From Streptomyces aquilus (GTDB taxonomy: Bacteria > Actinomycetota > Actinomycetes > Streptomycetales > Streptomycetaceae): DNA of 64,000 nucleotides. Below, piece after piece: positions 61,336 through 64,000 of the stretch; the stretch's first letter is position 1; each line of letters begins with the position of its first letter. Where the stretch lies: contig NZ_CP034463.1 in NCBI RefSeq assembly GCF_003955715.1, forward strand, positions 3,038,001 to 3,102,000. Reading direction: 5' to 3'. The position numbers were made by a program, and so were the translations under genes. The notes beneath the pieces are model-generated. The model made no database searches and had not been told where the DNA came from. It saw nothing but the letters and a program-made list of their open reading frames with translations.

Positions 61336-62583
61336 GTGGACATTGCGGGTGCGAGGCGGTCTCCGGCGGGACTGCTGGTGACCTGGGGCCTGACGAGGCT
61401 GTTGCTGCTCCTGTTCGTCCTGAAGGTGTACGTCTTCCCCGGCCCGGACGTCACCAGCGACGTGTCGGTGATCTACCAGGGCTGGTACGACGTGCTGCGC
61501 ACCGGCACCTTCCCGCAGGACGACGTCACCTGGCAGTACCCGCCGGCCGCAGCGCTGGCGATCCTCTCCCCCGCGCTGCTGCCTTTCCTTCCGTACGCGA
61601 CCGCGTTCTTCGTCCTCGCCTTCCTCGCCGACCTGGTGGTCCTCTCCCTGCTGCTGTACGGGGGCCTGCGCCCCGGCCGGAGCCTGCGCGGCGCCTGGGT
61701 ATGGGTGGTGGGCGTCCCGCTGCTCGGCCCGACCGTGTACGCCCGCTACGACGTGATGGTCACCGCCGTCGCCGTGGCCGCGCTGCTCGCGGGCGCCCGG
61801 CATCCGCGGGTGATGGGCGCCCTGGTGGGCTTCGGGGCGATGCTCAAGGTGTGGCCGGTGCTGCTGCTGGTGGCCGCCCGCAGGCGCGGTGTCTGGATGT
61901 CGGCGGCGGTGACGGCGGCCGGTCTCGCGGCCCTGTTCGCGGTGACCATGCCCGGCTCCTTCGCGTTCCTGACCTTCCAGGCCGACCGGGGCACCGAGGT
62001 GGAGTCGCTGGGCTCGCTGGTCTTCCATGTGGCCCGGCAGTTCGGCTGGGACGGCCAGGTGCTGCTGAACTACGGCTCGGTGGAGTTCCTCGGCCCGTGG
62101 GTGAACGTCGTCAGCACCGCCGCGCTCGCCCTGACCGGCATCGCCTTCGGCTGGCTGCTGCTGTGGCGGCTGGTGGCGACCCGCTTCGAGGCGCACACCA
62201 CGGCGGACGCGGCGTTCGTGGCGGTGCTGCTGTTCACGACCACGAGCCGGGTGATCAGCCCGCAGTACATGGTGTGGCTGATCGGCCTGGCGGCGGTCTG
62301 CCTGTGCTTCCGGGCGAGCCGGATGACGGTGCCCGCGCTGCTGGTCCTGGTGGCGTCCTTCGTGACGGTCCTGGAGTTCCCGGTCTACTTCGCCGACGTC
62401 GTCGCCAGCGACCGCCTCGGCGTCACCCTCCTCTTCCTCCGCAACGGCCTGCTCGTCGCCGCGACCGTGCTGGCGGCCGTCGAGCTGTGGCGGGGCACGG
62501 TCAGCGCGGCCGCCGAGGACCCCGAGCGGGCTCAGGTCGCGCAGGCCACGGAGGAGCCGTCGGAGACCTCGGTCACCTCCTGA
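61336..62583 (+). CDS. GT87 (DUF2029) polyprenol-phosphate-mannose transferase-like membrane protein
   Basis: 415 aa with about ten to twelve membrane helices. First extracytoplasmic loop DVTSDVSVIYQGWYDVLRTG holds the Asp typical of GT-C enzymes; WQYPPAAALAILSPAL and ARYDVMVTAVAVAALL follow the GT87 pattern. Adds sugars from polyprenyl phosphate to envelope glycolipids. GTG with AGGGGC upstream. Overlaps the 3' end of the MATE gene by 52 bp on the opposite strand. Confidence 0.88.
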   Translation: MDIAGARRSPAGLLVTWGLTRLLLLLFVLKVYVFPGPDVTSDVSVIYQGWYDVLRTGTFPQDDVTWQYPPAAALAILSPALLPFLPYATAFFVLAFLADLVVLSLLLYGGLRPGRSLRGAWVWVVGVPLLGPTVYARYDVMVTAVAVAALLAGARHPRVMGALVGFGAMLKVWPVLLLVAARRRGVWMSAAVTAAGLAALFAVTMPGSFAFLTFQADRGTEVESLGSLVFHVARQFGWDGQVLLNYGSVEFLGPWVNVVSTAALALTGIAFGWLLLWRLVATRFEAHTTADAAFVAVLLFTTTSRVISPQYMVWLIGLAAVCLCFRASRMTVPALLVLVASFVTVLEFPVYFADVVASDRLGVTLLFLRNGLLVAATVLAAVELWRGTVSAAAEDPERAQVAQATEEPSETSVTS

Positions 62584-63842
62584 CGCCGGGACCGCCCGAG
62601 GATCACGCCCACCACCGCGCACTGCACGGCCATCGCCGACGCCATCGCGAGGCACACCCCGGGCAGCCCGAGCCCGGACAGCCCGTACGCCAACGGCAGT
62701 TGGACCGCCGTACCGAGCAGCGTCACCCTCAGCAGCACCGGCGCGCCCCCGCTCCCCTCGAAGACCCCGCCCAGCGCGATGAAGCAGGCCATCAGCAGCA
62801 GATAGGGCCCGACGCAGCGCAGGAACAGCACCCCCTCGCCGGCGACGCCGCCCTCGGCGCCGAAGGCGGCCATGATCCAGGGCGCGGTCACGGCGAACAG
62901 CACAGCGGCGGCCGCCCCGAAGGCGCCGGACACCACGACCGCCTCCCGCCCGATCGCCCGCCGCGCGTCCCTGCCGGCGCCCAGCAGATGCGCGGTGTGG
63001 AGGGAGGCGGCCTGCCGGACCGCGTAGAAGCCCATGGTGGCCACGTACAGGACCTTGTACGCGATGGCGTACGCGGCCACCGCCGTCACCCCGACCCGCG
63101 CCACGATCCCGACCAGCACCAGCGCCCCGCCCTGCCGCACGGTGAAGTCGGCGGCCATGGGCAGCCCCGTGCGCAGCACGCGCCGGAAGGCCACCCCGGG
63201 CCCCGCGGCCGCCCTCAGCAGCGCGTTCCGTCGCAGGGCGAGGAGTCCCGCCCCCAGCGCCACGCACCGGCACAGCACCGTGGAGGCGGCGGCGCCCTGG
63301 ACGCCGTAGAGGTGGATGAGGAGCGGGTCGCAGACGAGGATCAGTCCGTTGGCGAGCAGGGCGAGCCGCATCGGTGTCCTGGTGTCCCCCGTGCCCTTCA
63401 GGATCCCGTCGACCAGCTGCTGGGCGAAGAACACGGCGATTCCCGGCATCGATATCGCGAAGTACCCGACGGCGAGGGGCAGCGCCGCGCCCCCGCCGAG
63501 GACCAGCCGCGCCAGCGGCTCCCGCAGCAGATACCCGCCCGCCACGACCACCGGCGTGACCACCCCGAACACCGCCCAGCCCCCGCGCACGGCGGCCCGT
63601 ACCGCCCCGGGATCCCGCGCGCCCCTGGCATGCGCGACCAGCACGGTCGTGCCCGAGCCGAAGACCAGGGCGACTCCCAGCAGCACGTTCTCCGCGTTGG
63701 TCGCCACGGCGACGGCCGCGACCGCCGCTCCGCCGAGCCGGGAGACCCAGACGGTGTTGATGATCCCGGCGGCCACGGAGGCGAGCAGCGAGAAGTAGAC
63801 GGGACGGGCGAGCGCGACGAGCCGACGCCGATGACTGTCCAT
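62532..63842 (-). CDS. MATE-family multidrug efflux pump
   Basis: 436 aa, two MatE halves, twelve helices. LARPVYFSLLASVAAGIINTVWVSRLGG, GIAVFFAQQLVDGILKGTGDTRTPM in the first half; GLPMAADFTVRQGGALVLVGIVARVG in the second. Exports cationic drugs or metabolites with H+ or Na+. The ATG at 63842 is 31 bp from the PadR-type operator and divergent from that regulator. A longer open frame upstream covers the operator and is less likely. Confidence 0.9.
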   Translation of the reverse strand: MDSHRRRLVALARPVYFSLLASVAAGIINTVWVSRLGGAAVAAVAVATNAENVLLGVALVFGSGTTVLVAHARGARDPGAVRAAVRGGWAVFGVVTPVVVAGGYLLREPLARLVLGGGAALPLAVGYFAISMPGIAVFFAQQLVDGILKGTGDTRTPMRLALLANGLILVCDPLLIHLYGVQGAAASTVLCRCVALGAGLLALRRNALLRAAAGPGVAFRRVLRTGLPMAADFTVRQGGALVLVGIVARVGVTAVAAYAIAYKVLYVATMGFYAVRQAASLHTAHLLGAGRDARRAIGREAVVVSGAFGAAAAVLFAVTAPWIMAAFGAEGGVAGEGVLFLRCVGPYLLLMACFIALGGVFEGSGGAPVLLRVTLLGTAVQLPLAYGLSGLGLPGVCLAMASAMAVQCAVVGVILGRSRRQEVTEVSDGSSVACAT

Positions 63843-63872
63843 GACCACGGCCCCGAAGACCACAGCAACCCC

Positions 63873-63905
63873 CTCGAAACGAGCTACCTCGTTTCGAGGT
63901 AGCTC
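63873..63905. promoter_or_regulatory. Nested palindromes between MATE and PadR genes
   Basis: Two overlapping perfect inverted repeats. CTCGAAACGAG (63873-63883) and CTCGTTTCGAG (63888-63898) with 4 bp between; and GAGCTACCTCG (63881-63891) and CGAGGTAGCTC (63895-63905) with TTT between. They sit between the divergent MATE pump and PadR gene and are a likely PadR operator. Confidence 0.75.
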
Positions 63906-63951
63906 GATAAGAGGTACCATGGCGTCACGACGACCACAAGGAGGAATCGGC

Positions 63952-64000
63952 GTGCTGGAGCTGTCGATCCTGGGCTTCCTGGCCGAAGAGCCCTTGCACG
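63952..64000 (+). CDS. PadR-family transcriptional regulator, start only
   Basis: Begins at GTG 63952 with AAGGAGG 7 nt upstream and reads VLELSILGFLAEEPLH before the window ends; this is the first helix and LGxLxxxPLHGY-type start of PadR proteins. Divergent from the MATE pump, which it probably represses through 63873-63905. Rest of the gene is outside. Confidence 0.8.
   Translation, partial: MLELSILGFLAEEPLH

Overview
This is a chromosomal window from a high-GC actinomycete, almost certainly a Streptomyces. Evidence: very strong G/C bias at third codon positions, many GTG and some TTG starts, GTGA/ATGA translational coupling, terminators without U-tracts, and a gene order that follows (from memory) the S. 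coelicolor division and cell-wall (dcw) region and the genes beyond it. Every gene carries the same codon style. I see no insertion sequence, prophage, integrase, CRISPR array, tRNA or rRNA, so this looks like conserved core chromosome rather than an island.

Layout. 1-14.1 kb, minus strand: the dcw cluster, transcribed rsmH-ftsL-ftsI-murE-murF-mraY-murD-ftsW-murG-ftsQ-ftsZ-pgeF (pgeF cut by the window edge). It makes lipid II and the septal machinery. No mraZ precedes rsmH. 14.4-20.1 kb, plus: a beta-carbonic anhydrase, then a coupled MoxR ATPase / DUF58 / TgpA-type transglutaminase operon ending in two strong hairpins. 20.3-22.5 kb, minus: DUF3040 membrane protein, SAM methyltransferase and a HEPN (SAV_6107-like) protein. 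22.7-28.7 kb, plus: a degenerate ABC ATPase, a YhgE/Pip membrane protein and a TetR regulator (with a TetR-like palindrome at the operon start), a DUF4126 protein and a phytoene-desaturase-like oxidoreductase. 28.7-33.8 kb, minus: a membrane protein with a Tyr/Gln/Gly-rich tail, metF, thiE, an Rv2175c-type DNA-binding protein, an FAD reductase and a small conserved protein.

33.8-39.6 kb, plus: a TPP riboswitch controlling thiO-thiS-thiG, a PASTA Ser/Thr kinase, endonuclease IV and a His-rich DUF4396 membrane protein behind a CsoR-like palindrome. 39.6-46.9 kb: a molybdopterin oxidoreductase, bacterioferritin and its ferredoxin (iron box), class II DAHP synthase, a divergent trp attenuator (Trp-Trp-Trp leader peptide plus terminator) in front of a fused TrpE-TrpG anthranilate synthase, a D-lactate dehydrogenase and a phosphofructokinase with PPi-type active-site residues. 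46.9-56.2 kb: a two-component system, acyltransferase, esterase, EEP-family hydrolase, ROK glucokinase, DUF5304 protein, ArsA-like ATPase, SRPBCC protein and metallophosphoesterase. 56.2-64 kb: long-chain acyl-CoA synthetase behind a palindrome-overlapped promoter, a Tat-exported cholesterol oxidase, a GT4 and a GT87 glycosyltransferase, and a MATE pump divergent from a PadR regulator (cut by the window end) with nested palindromes between them.

The most rewarding signals are regulatory: the trp attenuator, the TPP riboswitch whose 3' end merges with the thiO ribosome-binding site, the CsoR-like, iron, TetR-like and PadR-region operators, a set of start codons 6-8 nt downstream of a -10 box (probable leaderless mRNAs), a predicted G-quadruplex, and two P-loop ATPases with Arg in place of the Walker A Lys. 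I found no wholly new multi-gene system. The best candidates for under-described biology are the degenerate ABC/YhgE/TetR operon, the HEPN protein and the DUF4396 gene.
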